From Tubulanus polymorphus (lineage: Eukaryota; Nemertea; Palaeonemertea; Tubulaniformes; Tubulanidae): a stretch of DNA of 64,000 nucleotides. The translations under genes and the position numbers were made by a program. This document shows positions 20,651 through 32,869 of this stretch, one piece after another (position 1 is the first letter of the stretch; each line of letters begins with the position of its first letter). The stretch spans positions 17,192,650-17,256,649 of the forward strand of contig NC_134026.1 in assembly GCF_964204645.1 (NCBI RefSeq), written 5' to 3'. The notes beneath the pieces are model-generated. The model was given only the letters and a program-made list of their open reading frames with translations, was not told where the DNA came from and did no database searches.

Positions 20651-21003
20651 CAGATTTCCATCCTCCCCCGGCAGGGATTCGAACCTGATGGCATCGAGAT
20701 TGCCACGGCACAAAACCCTGCCATAATCGACCGTGTGCGCAGATACATGCGCAGTTCAGATGATGTGATTTTTAGCCAATCAGAAATAAGGCTTTATTTA
20801 AGCCCGGGTTTTCCCATTTATAGTTCTTCCTTGATATTTGCCTCAACGATTATACAACGAGCAATCTGATTGGTGCCGCCAGTTTTCGTTCGGAAAGCTG
20901 CGCATGTACCTGCGCACCCGTCTACTGATGCAGGGGTTCGTGCCGTGCTGAGTGTAGCGATGCCATCAGGTTCGAGTCCCTGCAGAGGGAGGGTGCTGAT
21001 TTC
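20651..21003. repeat. Inverted repeat with tRNA B-box-like sequence
   Basis: Arms 20651-20755 and 20898-21003 are inverted copies sharing GAACCTGATGGCATCG and TACATGCGCAG, about 75-80 percent alike. Each arm contains a GGTTCGAxTCCC-type box like the internal pol III B box, so a pair of head-to-head tRNA-derived SINE copies is the simplest reading. A foldback element is the alternative. No complete cloverleaf is formed. Confidence 0.6.
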
Positions 21004-21269
21004 ATGCCTTGCGAGTATTGCCACTGGTTATATGTTAAAACGTCATTATGGCAACACCTAAATGATTACCCAATGAGGCCACAGAATGTTGCAATCAGCA
21101 GTGCAAATGCTCTCAGGGAAATGCGAAAACGATGATTTCTCTACATTTTAGAGATATGGATCCAGATCAAGTATCACTTGAAGAATTTAACATGGGGATG
21201 AAGGAAACTGTTGCAATCCTGGAATAGTAAACATTTGTTGAGAAGATGAACTCATCCATGCTTTTTCAT

Positions 21270-21665
21270 CATCATTGATCGATCGGTTAGGTACGGAAGA
21301 TGAGCGAGGTACGAAAGATATTGATAATAATCGGATGAAAGTACGAACTGTAGGGAGATTATTAAAACTTCTAAAAGAGATGCACGGCGATAAGTCGTTG
21401 CTGGAATTCCTCAAGCCAGAGGAGTTTATGAATTTTGTCAGCGCCGTCAAAAAACGTGATCATTGCGAGAAACGAAGACGAAATAGACATTCAATCTTGG
21501 AATACACTCGCCAAGCTTCTCATGGCTAGAATTATAGTATTTAACCGAAGAAGGCCAGCGGAAGTCCAAGAGCATACTGTTCATGAACTGCAAAATCCTT
21601 CCAATATAAAATGAGGATACAGAAATTGTAGAGTCGCTTTCAATACCAGAATGAGAAATGGCCAA
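21270..21665 (+). pseudogene. Fragment of a tyrosine-recombinase-like (Crypton-type) ORF
   Basis: A short open stretch (LLKLLKEMHGDKSLLEFLKP) shifts frame near 21460 and continues LAKLLMARIIVFNRRRPAEV. The last motif resembles the conserved NRRRxGE stretch of a large invertebrate family with tyrosine-recombinase-like C-termini. A possible C-terminal exon of the same family lies at 32232-32426. There is too little to be certain and it is clearly degraded. Confidence 0.4.
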
Positions 21666-21669
21666 GAGG

Positions 21670-22180
21670 TAAATAATTTTTGAAATTTCATTCCTACCAA
21701 TGCATATTTCATAAAAAAACTTAATCTTTGTACTTTTCTAAGTTTCTAAATTTTACCTGGCCAAAGCATTCAGCTTAACTTCTTAAAAACAATCATGTTA
21801 GCAATGATGTCAGATTTTTCCGCTCTGAACTTAATGATTACCGAGCAAAGAAATTTTTAATGACAAACTTATATGCGATTGCAGGCTTTAGACCTAATGT
21901 TCTTTTAAAATTTAAATATGTAAAAAAATGTAAATATTTCGTGGATGTCCTTCAAGCATCCTCACATACATTGCAAACTCAGAAATGACCAAAGTCAAAA
22001 GAAATATTTGTCTCTTTATATTGATCATTTATATACTATTAACACAAATATCACTGAAGCGCCCTGATTTTAAGACTGTTTCCCACTGTCACCAATGACT
22101 GGGATCATCCTAATAAGAAATTTCATCCTTGCTACATGATCATCTAAATCGATGTGAATTCATGGAGATATTTGAGAGTT
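21670..22180. other. Intergenic, no gene seen
   Basis: AT-rich with no open frame or recognisable repeat. Confidence 0.3.
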
Positions 22181-23106
22181 TCTCAACTTCGCGAAATGTC
22201 CGGATTCTCCGGATTGTACAGAATTCCCGGATCATACAAGGGATTCCCCAATTGTTTTCCAAAATTGAGTATAACCAACCACACAATGAGAGTAAATGTT
22301 AAAACCGGACCAGGAAAAATTCAATTAAATTTCATTCTACATTTATAAAATAAATCATTGACGGTGTTATTATCGGCTATGCTGATATGGCAATGCCACT
22401 CCCCCAGATTTGTCAGAGTTTAAATTAGAAAGTGCCGTATGCTCGATCACCCGTCACTGGCTTATCGGCCCCGGGTACGGACCAAACGACTATTTTTCAT
22501 TACTTTTCAATCCGATATTTCAGGACATAATAATAGATAGAATTAAAATCAACCACCAATATAGTAAACTTAACCATTAAAGAATGACGAAAAATACACT
22601 GATTAGTATTACAAAAATCATAAGCATTTTATTTCATAATGTGCAATATATTCTGGTATTTTAATGACACCTTTCACGCCCGTCATGCGTTAATTACATG
22701 TATAATTGGTCAACATTTGATGCCTCTACACACGAAAGCTTACATACTTTGTCCCTAAAATGAAGTTAGTACAGTACTTTAAGAACAAAATTGAGACGCG
22801 TGAACCTAAGGTTAAACTTGTAGGCAATTCAAACCCAAATGTGAAGACAATTAAAAATGTGAGCCTACTTTAAAACGTTCAGCTTCTTTTTATTTTAAGG
22901 GGATGTACTCTTATCATTGTTAACATCAACCTGTGCCCGAATTGCCAATTATATATGTACCGGGTACATATAAACCGACACAATTTTCTCCATAAAATAA
23001 TAAAATTGAATTGTTCTTTCGCAATCCGGGAATTATGGGTAAATTTCGGGGATTCCGAAAATCTGGCAATTCCGCAGAATCCGGACATTTCGTGAAGTAC
23101 GTGAGA
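22181..23106. mobile_element. Small inverted-repeat element abutting the 3.7-kb transposon
   Basis: Ends share TCTCA(A)CTTC..GCGAAATGTCCGGATTC as inverted arms of about 70 bp (22181-22250 and 23035-23106), with CCGGAA-rich interiors. There is no coding capacity. Its right end lies only 6 bp from the ATAT duplication of the neighbouring transposon, so that transposon landed at its edge or the two share a boundary by chance. No clear target duplication. Confidence 0.55.
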
Positions 23107-24089
23107 CCCGATATATCGTCCATGTTTTCAATAACCGGCGTATCTCAAAAAAATTGATTTTTGAGTTTAACCCATTGATATGATGAGGTGCATGTATACT
23201 TTATCCACACCAAAAATCAGGGTTGTATCTCTTTTAGTTCCAGCGATATAGAGAACGCTGTATGACGTATCTCAAATTTATAGAAAAATAATTTTTTCAC
23301 TAACTGACGCAAAGTAGATACGCCGCTTAGTTTAAAAAAAAATTTGAAATAATTTTGATGATTATTTTTCACTAAGTGTCGTATCTCCTCTAATTATAAT
23401 TGCAACAATGGAAAACGGTAAAACTTTATCAATTTGAAAAGAAGATATATGTCGGTTGGTCGTGTTCGTGTGTGCTGAGCATTTTTGAAGTGATAAGAAG
23501 CAAGTTATATTGCAAATTGAAAGATCATGGTTCGAAAGGTATGTTTAAAGCTTAAAACTTAAGAGCTGTAAAAAACACAGGGAAAATAAGCGTTAAATGT
23601 TTAAAAGGATGTCTCCAACGTGACTACAGCCTAGCCTTTTTTGTGGTTCCGCTGTGCATATCAGTCAACTGTCTCTACAATCCATGTTCATGGGCAGACC
23701 CAGGAATTTCAAATGGGGGGGGGGGGGGTTACTTCCCAAGCCTAGTAGTAGTATATAAATTCTAGTAAGGGAGAAAGGGAGTAAGCGCCTAAGCCTAACA
23801 GGAGGGCGGTGCGCTCTCAAACATAATTGGAAAAAATGCCTATTCACTAAGCAACTAGTGATTTTATATCAAAATTACCATGCAATCATTTTATCTACAT
23901 GAAGAAAATAAGGGGACCTGAGTCCTCAATTCGCCCCAAATGTTCATTGGATGATGAATATTGCTGGTTATATAACGGAGTTTTTTATTACATCTTCAGA
24001 TAAATTCAGACGCTGATGTTCTCATTCAGTGGAAGACCGATGGTTCAAAAAATGTCGTTAAAGTTTCCGAGTTAAAGTTTAAGGGTACC

Positions 24090-25064
24090 TTGAACGTAGG
24101 CATGAAGGTGAAGATGTTTTGGCCTGAAGATAAGAAATGGTGGAATGGAGTAGTCATCGACTTTGATTCTTATCAAAGTGACGGTGATTGCGATGATAAA
24201 GAAAACGCCGATGAGAACGATTTTTCGGATATCAATGATCCTACCTACAATCCAGTAGATGACGGGTATGCAGACGTGGATTCGGTACACGTTAAGGTAT
24301 GCGAAGGTTTCACCTGCAATGAGGAAGTTTTTGCGGCATGTGTTGCCAACCAGGGAACATGTCAACGTCTTCTTTGCTATGACCATTTTGTCAATGATCA
24401 GCCGTGCTACTTTCATCGTATTGAGCCAACCTCTCCTTTCCACACTCCGCCAGAAGCTGTAATGGTATCTACACCATGTAGCCCAGAAACAACGAAACGT
24501 GTATTGCCGGAAAGTTTTATTGTGGAAGGAACTCCTCGTGAAGTGAGTGGGCGTACACCAGAAAAGCGAAAGAGGTCGGACAAGGAGATTTTGCGTGAGA
24601 ACGCTAAGCGGAATAGAAATCTTGGCTTAGAGTATACAAATCAACACAATAAGCAGAAACCAAGCAGAAGAGAGCTTCATCCACGATGCAGCAGTACTGT
24701 ATGTGGTATAAGACATCTTGCATGCGATGAGCTACCTGACGACCATCGTTTAAATCTAATAACATCGTTCTATGATTTAGGAGATCTTGAAAAACAGCGA
24801 GAGTATATTGGAAGATATTTGAAATCAGTGTCAAAAGGGCAGGAAACGGTATCTCATCAGAGCAGGCGTAAAAGGACCTTGCGCTACTATCTACCGAATG
24901 AGAAAAATGAAAATGTGGAAGTTTGTAAAGTTATGTTTCTAAACACACTAGGGTTAAGCGAGAGACAAGTGAGAACCATTCTAAAAAGACCGGTCCCAAT
25001 AGAGTTCTTGGTCATGAAAACCGTGGTGGCAGAAGGTCGATATTGGCCACCCAAGCTGCTCTGA
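24090..25064 (+). pseudogene. Transposase N-terminal half
   Basis: A 324-codon frame, longest in this element. It starts MNVGMKVKMFWPEDKKWWNG, followed by an acidic stretch (DGDCDDKENADEND) and a cysteine-rich zinc-binding-like region (residues about 68-115: CEGFTCNEEVFAACV, GTCQRLLCYDHF). A basic stretch (KRKRSDKEILRENAKRNRN) and a C-terminal helical region follow. The frame ends at 25064 and the rest of the protein continues after frame breaks at 25345-25551 and 25654-26100. Probably the DNA-binding half of the transposase. Confidence 0.6.
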
Positions 25065-25344
25065 AAAAGAAAACTGTCCTTGCCCATATAAACCGCTTTC
25101 CTCGAACAGAATCCCATTATTGCAGGGCAAATTCCAAACAGTAATTTCTCACTCCCGAGTTAACAGTAAACAAGATATTCGAACTTTACAGTTCCGATCC
25201 ATCAAATAGGCCTGTGTCTTTTTCTCTATACTACAAAGTTTTTAAATCGCAGAACCTAAAATTCCACGTCCCTAAAAAGGACATGTGCGGCATATGCGAT
25301 ACGTATCGTTCAGGTGACGAGGAAGTAAAACAAGCGTAGCAGAA

Positions 25345-26100
25345 ATGTATGAAAACCATATCAAGGAAAAAGTAGAAGTACGCAGAGTAAAGGACCAGCT
25401 TAAAAATGAAACAGCCAAAAATTCAAAATTGGCTGTTAGCTGTTTCGATTTGCAACAAGTCATAAGTCTGCCGATATCGAATAGAAGTGAATTGTTCTAT
25501 AAACGAAAGCTGTCATGTTATAACTTCACGGTATACAACGTCGGAAAATAAAAAGGAAGTTGCAATTTATGGCACGAGGGTCAAGCCAAAAGGGGCTCAA
25601 ACGAGATAGCATCTTGTCTTTTTAACTGGCTATCCAGCATTGATAAAACTGGAGTGAAAGATGTTAGACTGTTTTCCGATGGGTGTGGAGGTCAAAACAA
25701 AAACTCGATAGTTCCTGGAATGGTTCTCTACTTTGTGAACAAGATTGCACGCTCAATTGAAAGTGTAACTTTATATTACTTTGAGACTGGACATGGACAA
25801 TGCGAGGGAGATAGTATGCATAGTGCTGTAGAGAGAGCAATTAAACGAGCTGGTAAGATAAACGTACCATCCGAACTTCCAGTTGTTATGCGATTAGCAT
25901 GTAAAAAGGCATACCATGTAGATGATGCAGTCGAATTCTACTATTGGAAAACCCATTCGCAAGATACGAGGATACTCAGAGTCCGTGAATCAGGAAATGG
26001 AATCAGAATCGACTGGACCAAAGTAAAGCAGCTACGAGTTCAAAAAACAAAAGAAACCGTTATAGCCTTTAAGATGTCACACTGCGACGATAGTTATTAA
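25345..26100 (+). pseudogene. Transposase catalytic half (DxCGGQNKN motif)
   Basis: Two frames separated by a break near 25552. The second (25654-26100) has FSDGCGGQNKNSIVPG, then ETGHGQCEGDSMHSAVER and RLACKKAYHVDD. The DGCGGQNKN and GHxxxExDSMH motifs mark an RNase H-like transposase family common in invertebrates. The first expected acidic residue would lie in the damaged segment before 25654 (near CNLWHEG). The remainder after 26100 is degraded. Inactive. Confidence 0.65.
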
Positions 26101-26983
26101 AGCTTGATCATCCCCCTGCCCGACAAACAATGGAATCCTCTATCAAAGCCGCATATCCAGTCCATCCAAAGATATCTGCTGACAAGTATGCAGATTTGAT
26201 TTCGCTCTGCAATGGACCAACCCCTGTAATCCGTTGTGCAGACCACATTACGTTCTACGAATATCTGCCATATTAATATAATTGTCTAAATTGTAGGGTA
26301 AATATCGTATAAAAGTTAAATGAATGTTTGATTGTTAAACAAAAGGAGTTTTATTTTGATATTAATACTGATCTGTTAATACTTGTTATAATGTGTTTCC
26401 AATTGTTATCGAGTCAAAAATAAAAGACAATTTATTCAATTTGAGACTTAGTGAGTTATTACTTGCTTCAAAACCCAAGGAATGAGCTATATTGATATCT
26501 AAATGCATATATTGCGTGTTTGATAGAGAGACGTATCTATAAAAACAGGCAGTTTTATTTTTCACTAACTGGCGTATCTAACAGGATAAGGTGACGTATC
26601 TGGTGAAATTCAGAAAAAATTTTTCACTAACCGACGTACAACTTTGGCCCCCAAATTTGGACAGTTCGATTGGTTTCGACTAAAATCAATAGCAACATAT
26701 GATAATATGGGTCATACGTTCCATTTTGGCCATATATAAAATTGAAATGACATAGATATCTATACAATTTGAGCTGCCGATTATTTACAGAATTTCAAAT
26801 GTCATCCCTGAAAATTCAATTTTTCTGAGATACGACGGTTAGTGAAAACATGGACGATATGAGGAGTTAAACATTTTCATACCTTCCGCACGCACTGTTT
26901 TATCTTGAAACTGTTTGTCCAAACTAATATCAAAGTTGACCCACTTAAAATGGCTTGAAAAAATCTTGAGAAAATCTGCAATG

Positions 26984-27767
26984 CTTCTATTCAGATGATT
27001 TTAATGTTTGCCACCACCGCTAGGTGCGCCAGTGCTCGATTATCTAGGCCAAACGCGAAATGAGAAGAAAATCGTCCGAAATCGACAGTTTGAGTAAAGT
27101 TTAAAGAAATTAACGAACTATAAACCATAAAGGGCCACCGGGCACTGAAGATTAAAGTATTTTATAATTTTTCAGTCTACTGTTATATGCCTTTGATTCC
27201 TGAAAAATTACTTCAAATAAAATAAATCAGCAATGCAATAACAAGAAAATAATCGCTGTTACAGGCCATAGATGGCAGCATTATACAGTCATTATTATCA
27301 GATATTTTTGGAAACTACCTGACATTATAATCTCGAAGATAAAATGGAGTTAACCATGTTAAGTTAGAACGATAGATAATACCAATAGAGCGAGAAAATA
27401 ACAGAATCATGACTGTTAAACAGTAGATGTTGAGATTCTATTACAAAGCTGCGGCAAGATGTTGATGAAGTGTTGCGTAGATTCTCATGTGATGGATTAG
27501 ACTTCTCAGATAAAATCGTCAAAAAGAGCCACGAAGCCAATAGTTTGATCATCTCAAAAAAATAAAATAAATAAAACACTTGGAACCTTCTAGAATTTGG
27601 AGTTTGCAAGAGTGGGGGATCTCTGTTCAAATGGAGTTCTAGGGGGAATACAAAAGTCACCCACATTTCAATACATTTTGCCTTTGAGGTAGGTGAGCCA
27701 ACACTAGCTGAGCCAACACTAGCGCCGCTTACAGCGGTGGCTAACATTAAAATCATCTGAATAGAAG
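26984..27767. mobile_element. 784-bp inverted-repeat element
   Basis: Arms of about 50 bp (26984-27034 and 27711-27767) share CTTCTATTCAGATGATTTTA and GCCACCGC. No transposase is encoded. A tandem GAGCCAACACTAGC duplication lies in the right arm. No unambiguous target duplication. Confidence 0.5.
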
Positions 27768-27949
27768 TATTGTACATGCGTCCTCTGGTTCTAGGTGAAT
27801 GCCCACGGTTATATGTCATATTGATGTTTATGGTTGCATACACCCCTCCAAAATTTAGCCAAGCTTTGGGAAAATCGCGTGGTTACTATTAGAATTTGAG
27901 TTCTTGGCCATGCTCTTGACAACAACTTGCAATTTTTTGTTAAATGGCA

Positions 27950-28450
27950 CCAAGTGTAGAATGACCCACATCGAAAATATTACATATCATATGATGTAAA
28001 GGATGAATATATAGATAATAATTTTCAAAACAAAATTCAGTCCACTGATGAGTATATACAAATGATGATTCAAAGTACGTATATCATCACTATATAGATA
28101 TTTATTTTCGGAAATCAGTCGGCACGCTTGTATGTGTGTATAAAAATGACCCTTACTATAGAATGATTCATATCATAATATTTTTGTAATACCGGAGGTT
28201 TGCCGCTACTATTATTCACAGAATAGTACCACTTCTATTAATCACAGTATAGTATTACCATAAAAATATTAATCTTCAAAATCCATAATTGGTACACTTG
28301 AGATGAGTATAAAATGACCCCTTGTGTAATGTGATTCGCAGTATAGTACAAATGTATTACTATAAGATGTGATTATCCAAAACCAGTGTCAGTCCACTTG
28401 AGATCAGTGTTTGATAATGACCTCCAATATAGAATGAACCAATGATGGAT
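27950..28450. repeat. Diverged tandem repeat around TATAGAATGA(T/A)TC
   Basis: About three to four loose repeats of GAGTATAAAATGACC-like and ATAGAATGATTC-like blocks at roughly 130-150-bp spacing. Poorly conserved, boundaries approximate. No gene. Confidence 0.4.
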
Positions 28451-28699
28451 ATGTCATGGACTTAAATATTTTAATACATGTATTAGTAGTACGATAACCA
28501 CACTCAAACGTGGTGAACAGATGATAAGATAAAAACCCACTATTTACAAATTAAAAGAATTCTAAAATCGAGAATTTATGTATTGATACAATCTAAAATA
28601 TAAGAACACGACGTTTCGATCTCACCCTAGAGATCATCGTCAGGTGTAAGATATAGACTAAAAACGGGTATATATACAGAGGAGAACAGGTTTATATAG

Positions 28700-30110
28700 T
28701 AAATTGTTGAGTGAGTAACTAATTAGTGTTTGGCAAGGCATGAAGTAATATAATTAGAAAGATGGGAATTGTGAGGAGAAAAGCCATTATTCAAATTGGT
28801 ACTAATATCTGAGTGACGACTAATTAGGGCATACTCAACTATTTGGCGTTTAGCATAATTGCTGGGAGTATAAATAATTTCAGCATTATCAAAATTAAAA
28901 CGATGACCAGTGTTCCAAACGTGATCGGCTACGCCACTAGCCGGTTTTTGATTTATTATATCCTTTATGTGTTCAGAAATTCGAGTTTTTAAATCACGAC
29001 CAGTTTCTCAAAACTAAATTTCATCACAGCCAAAACAAGGAATTTTGTAAACTCCGCAGTACAAAGGTTTAGATTGATTGTTTTTACCAAAGACTTGCTA
29101 ATCTTGTTTTCATACGTGAAAATGATTCGTTTATCCAATAAGGGGAGAAAGTGACGAAACTTTTCCAAAACAGGTACATACGGAACTACAACGAATTATG
29201 TTTTTTGAAATGTTTTTTATTTTCTAGAGGTTTAGAATTAAAGAAAGTACGTTTAGCCTTAGAAATAGCGATTTTCAAAATGTGATCAGGGTAAGCCAAT
29301 TTTTTTAAGAGAGTTGGATATATGGTCAAATTCAGCCGAAAGGAAGGTTTCATCGGAGATCCGCAGTGCACGGAGACAGAGGCCTTGAGCGAGACCAATT
29401 TTGATTGATTTAGCAGTAAACGAAAAGAAATGGAGATATACCTCAGAAAAAAATCAAATGGGAGTATTTATTGTTAGATTAGAACATCTTAAAACGGAAT
29501 GTGGTCATTTTGTTCCCATTCAAAAGTGAATTTCAAAGATGGATATTGGGAGTTGATGAAGTCAATAAAAGATTTAAGATCAAAGTCATCAGAAACTAAG
29601 CACATAATGCCGTCATGTAAACATATCTAATCCAAAAGTTAGGTTTAGAGCCAGCGTAATTTGGAAGAATTTCGGATTCAAAATGTTCATGCAAAAGATT
29701 AGCCAAAATGGGGGATAATACCGAAAATTTGTTCATAGAAATTGTCTTGGAATTAGAAGTATAGATTGGTATAAGTTCAGAGTTTCAAAAGTAAGCAATC
29801 TACAGGAATCGGGAGATCAAGATTGGAGTCCGAGTTTTCTTCTTAAGAAATTGAGAGTTGGTTCCAATGGTTTATTTTTAAACAAGGATATAGCGTCGAA
29901 AGATATAAATTTTTGGCCATTAGGTTGGAGATTTTTTAGTTTGTCTGAAAGACCCATATTGTGCCGAATGTGAGAATCAGAAAGTACCCAGAACCGGGGA
30001 GAGTACTTTAGCCAGATATTTGGAGAGCCGATATGATGGAGAATTGATATTAGAAATGATCGGTCTAAAAGGTGAATAGGGTTTATGAATTTTAGGAAGA
30101 CCATAAGCAT
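28700..30110 (-). pseudogene. Penelope-like reverse transcriptase plus GIY-YIG region (minus copy)
   Basis: From 30110 leftward: HIRHNMGLSDKLKNL then the RT motif GQKFISFDAISLF (palm beginning), a later motif KKLAYPDHILKIAISKA (29186-29398), and finally the GIY-YIG-linked segment with EHIKDIINQKPASG and GHRFNFDN at about 28870-29000. Order and motifs are those of Penelope-like elements. Multiple stops. Confidence 0.7.
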
Positions 30111-30689
30111 AAGGGAGATTTGGAAGCCGAGAGTTGAATTTGGAGATGAAATCCGAATGATCTGAAAATGAGATGTTTTTAAAAACTTAATTTAAAGCTG
30201 ATTGCATCTTTTTCAAAGGGGTGTTTGATCAACCCTTTGAATAAGATGTAATCATCTTTTCACCTCATCTCCAAATTCAGAATCTGATCGGAAAATGTCC
30301 ACCTTCATCGAGATGTCCAGTTACAAAAAAGGATGTGCAATCTGATAATGAGCCTACTAGCCAATGCAGTTACAAGAACATCAATGCTGTGCTGCGAAAC
30401 TGACCAAAAATGTGAAATGATTGCAAGAATGGACTTTGTTTCACACAGACACGTTTCGGTCGCCATGAGTACCGTTACAATTGAACTTTACAATGCCTAC
30501 TTGGTATTATGAGGACTGGTAAGATGCTGAATGTGCTTATTTTGTGATATTACGAACTTTGGCAACTCTACTATTTACAATATTTATGACTATGACACAT
30601 AAATTTCAAAAATGAAACCTGGGTTGTACTTTGTAATACTATTATATATAGCTGCAATAAAATGCATTTTCATAGTTTTTGTGTGGTTA

Positions 30690-30900
30690 CAATTAGTCTT
30701 GCGTTCTCTTGGGTTAAAATTTCGAATTTCGGAACACAAAAAGGATATAATAAATCAAAAACCGGCTAGTGGCGTAGCCAATCACGTTTGCAACACTGGT
30801 CATCGTTTTAATTTTGATAAAGCTCAAATTATTTATACTTCCAGCAATTACACTAAACGCCATTAGTTGAGTCTGTCCTAATTACTCGTCACTCAGATGT
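30690..30900 (+). pseudogene. Penelope-like GIY-YIG C-terminus (plus copy)
   Basis: RISEHKKDIINQKPASGVAN, then NTGHRFNFDKAQIIYTSSNY. The same segment occurs on the minus strand at 28780-29000. A short truncated copy with the Penelope 3' end following it. Confidence 0.7.
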
Positions 30901-31190
30901 AAGTACCAATTTAGATAATGGCTTTTCTCCTCACAATTCCTTTCTTTCTTAGTATATTGCTTCATGCCTTGCCAAACACTAATAAGTAACTCACCAATTT
31001 ACTCAATTAACCCGTTCCCCTATACACATACACCCCTGTTTTTAGTCTATATCTCAAACCCGACGATTATCTAGGGTGAGATTGAAACGTCGTGTTCTTA
31101 TATTTTAGATTGTATCAATAAATAAATTCTCGATTTTAGAATTCTTTTAATTTGTAAGTATTGGGTTTTTATCTTCTCATGTATTAGTTA

Positions 31191-32231
31191 TAAACCATTT
31201 TCACTACTTTCCTTTTGGCAGAATGAGGGTCACAGAAGTAAGGGGCAAGGGGGCTTTCGCAAAGTATTTGTTTTGCTGCCAGAAGATTCTGTTCAAGGTA
31301 TCGCCTACCTCTTGCGGACGAGGTCCTTCGACAGTCAATTCGTTTTTAGAAGGTTTGTGTCAACCTTATTCGAGATTTTCATTACACCACTGATTCCCAC
31401 TAGCAAGTTTCACACTCCTTTTGTGATCAATAATCAAACTGTCATTCCCCTGACTATATTCATGACTACAAACTTACTGTATTATATGGCTTTGACATGA
31501 TCTGATTCCGAAGTTTTGGTGGGGCTTGCAATGAAAAGTTGAACAGCGTCTCATACAGCTGATATCTTTTTCGGATGAGGAGGAAAAACTCCGATAGGTG
31601 GGTGCGCTGCTGTGCGTTGGGCTCGTCAAGCTTGCCCGCGATTGAAATTTGCAGAACGCATCTCGGCAACAAAACGGCTATTTGGCACCTATGCAGGTAA
31701 CCCTCACTTGAAAAAAACTAAGTATTCTGGTATTTCTAAGTAAACAAATCAGTATGTGAATTGTTCATTCACTAGGAATCAACAAAATTTAAGTCGGGTT
31801 TAGATATTTAGCCATTTCACATGATTGTAAAGCATGTTCATAGCCATTTAGGCTTTAGTGCTGATATATGAGTTGAACGACCGGTTGAGCAGGCTACTAG
31901 TAAGACTCATTACTAAGTAATGTGTTATGCAGTCTTTTTTAAACAGTGAGTATAAGCAACAATGAAAGTAGTGTGAAAATATTTATCGTTTTATTGTATG
32001 CGACCACTAGTGGACTAAGTAGACGTACGGAAACTAGTTTATCTTCGGTAACATACCTTGAATTTCAACTTCATACAACTCGCCATATATTCCAGTTTTA
32101 TTAAACAAATTTCTATGAATTATCATTCATAATTCAGTTAATCAAATAAGAAAACTAAAATTGTCTGAACTTGAAAACTTTATATTCAGGTCTACATGCC
32201 CTCTTAGTATAAAAATTATCTACTCATTTTC
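31191..32231. other. Intergenic, no gene seen
   Basis: No conserved frame. Short ORFs on both strands lack recognisable features. Confidence 0.3.
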
Positions 32232-32426
32232 AGGTTTTGGATTGACCGAAGGCGAATTAAAGATAATCTGTGATCACATAGGTCATGGCATTAAGATACA
32301 TTCTGATGTGTACAGATTACAGAACTCTCTCCTTGAGGAGACCTTAGTCGCGCGTTTTAGTTGCGGCTGAGAATGGAGAAATAAATAAGTTTGCTGGGAA
32401 ATCTTTGCATCATATATCCTTGGAAG
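32232..32426 (+). pseudogene. Possible exon of a tyrosine-recombinase-like gene
   Basis: Starts right after a splice-acceptor-like TTTCAG and ends before GTAAGTG. The coding sense includes LTEGELKIICDHIGHGIKIH then SDVYRLQNS. IGH followed by a Tyr 12 residues later resembles the LGH...Y end of tyrosine recombinases. One frameshift near 32355; a further stretch (GEINKFAGKSL) follows. Possibly related to the fragment at 21270-21665. Confidence 0.4.
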
Positions 32427-32869
32427 GTAAGTGTTTTTAAGTATGAGTCTGAATGATGTAATACGTATTTCTTCGCCTGCAGAATGTCTACAACCATGAT
32501 CTATAATATGAATAATGTACAGGTAGGTCAAAAAATCTTCCGTTTATCTGCAATACTTTTTGAGTTATAAACCTATTAAAAAGCCATCCTGAAAACATGT
32601 ATTTCATCAGCACGTTACCTTAGCAACGCAATTTCTCGGTACGGCTCATGTTACCAGGGTAAAAATCCACCAAAATAAACTTCAGAATCTTATCTTTCTT
32701 CACTGGAAATTTGGGCTTTGAGGTATTCCAGGTAAGCGAAATCATTTCTAGAGGGTTTTTGAGACTTAGAGCCTGGACTACTATAAAAATATTTCTAAAT
32801 GACTTAACAGTTATAATCAGATCGATTTGAAATTTGGTATGAATTTTCTGTTGACCAAGACCTACTCTG

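Larger units (their letters stand above)
23117..26856 (+). mobile_element. 3.7-kb DDE transposon, Sola-like (tentative)
   Basis: Terminal inverted repeats start CGTCCATGTTTTCA and run about 45 bp with few mismatches. They are flanked by ATAT on both sides (23113-23116 and 26857-26860). Subterminal regions hold many copies of CGTATCT preceded by ACTAAC(T/C)G. The interior encodes a broken transposase. A 4-bp duplication fits Sola, but ATAT in AT-rich DNA is weak evidence and the superfamily call is uncertain. Confidence 0.75.
28548..31190. mobile_element. Pair of Penelope-like elements in inverted orientation
   Basis: The two outer flanks are inverted copies: 28548-28640 and 31075-31170 share AAGAACACGACGTTTCGA and ATTCTAAAATCGAGAATTTA. 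Left part, minus strand: reverse-transcriptase pieces (29817-30110, with GQKFISFDAISLFKNKPLEPT; 29186-29398) leading to a GIY-YIG region. Right part, plus strand: a second GIY-YIG region (30690-30866). Both 3' ends point outward. All frames are broken. Confidence 0.75.

Noticed and set aside
20651-21003. Possible tRNA gene from the GGTTCGAxTCCC box
   Set aside because: No cloverleaf or acceptor stem could be formed; it occurs twice as an inverted, SINE-like repeat.
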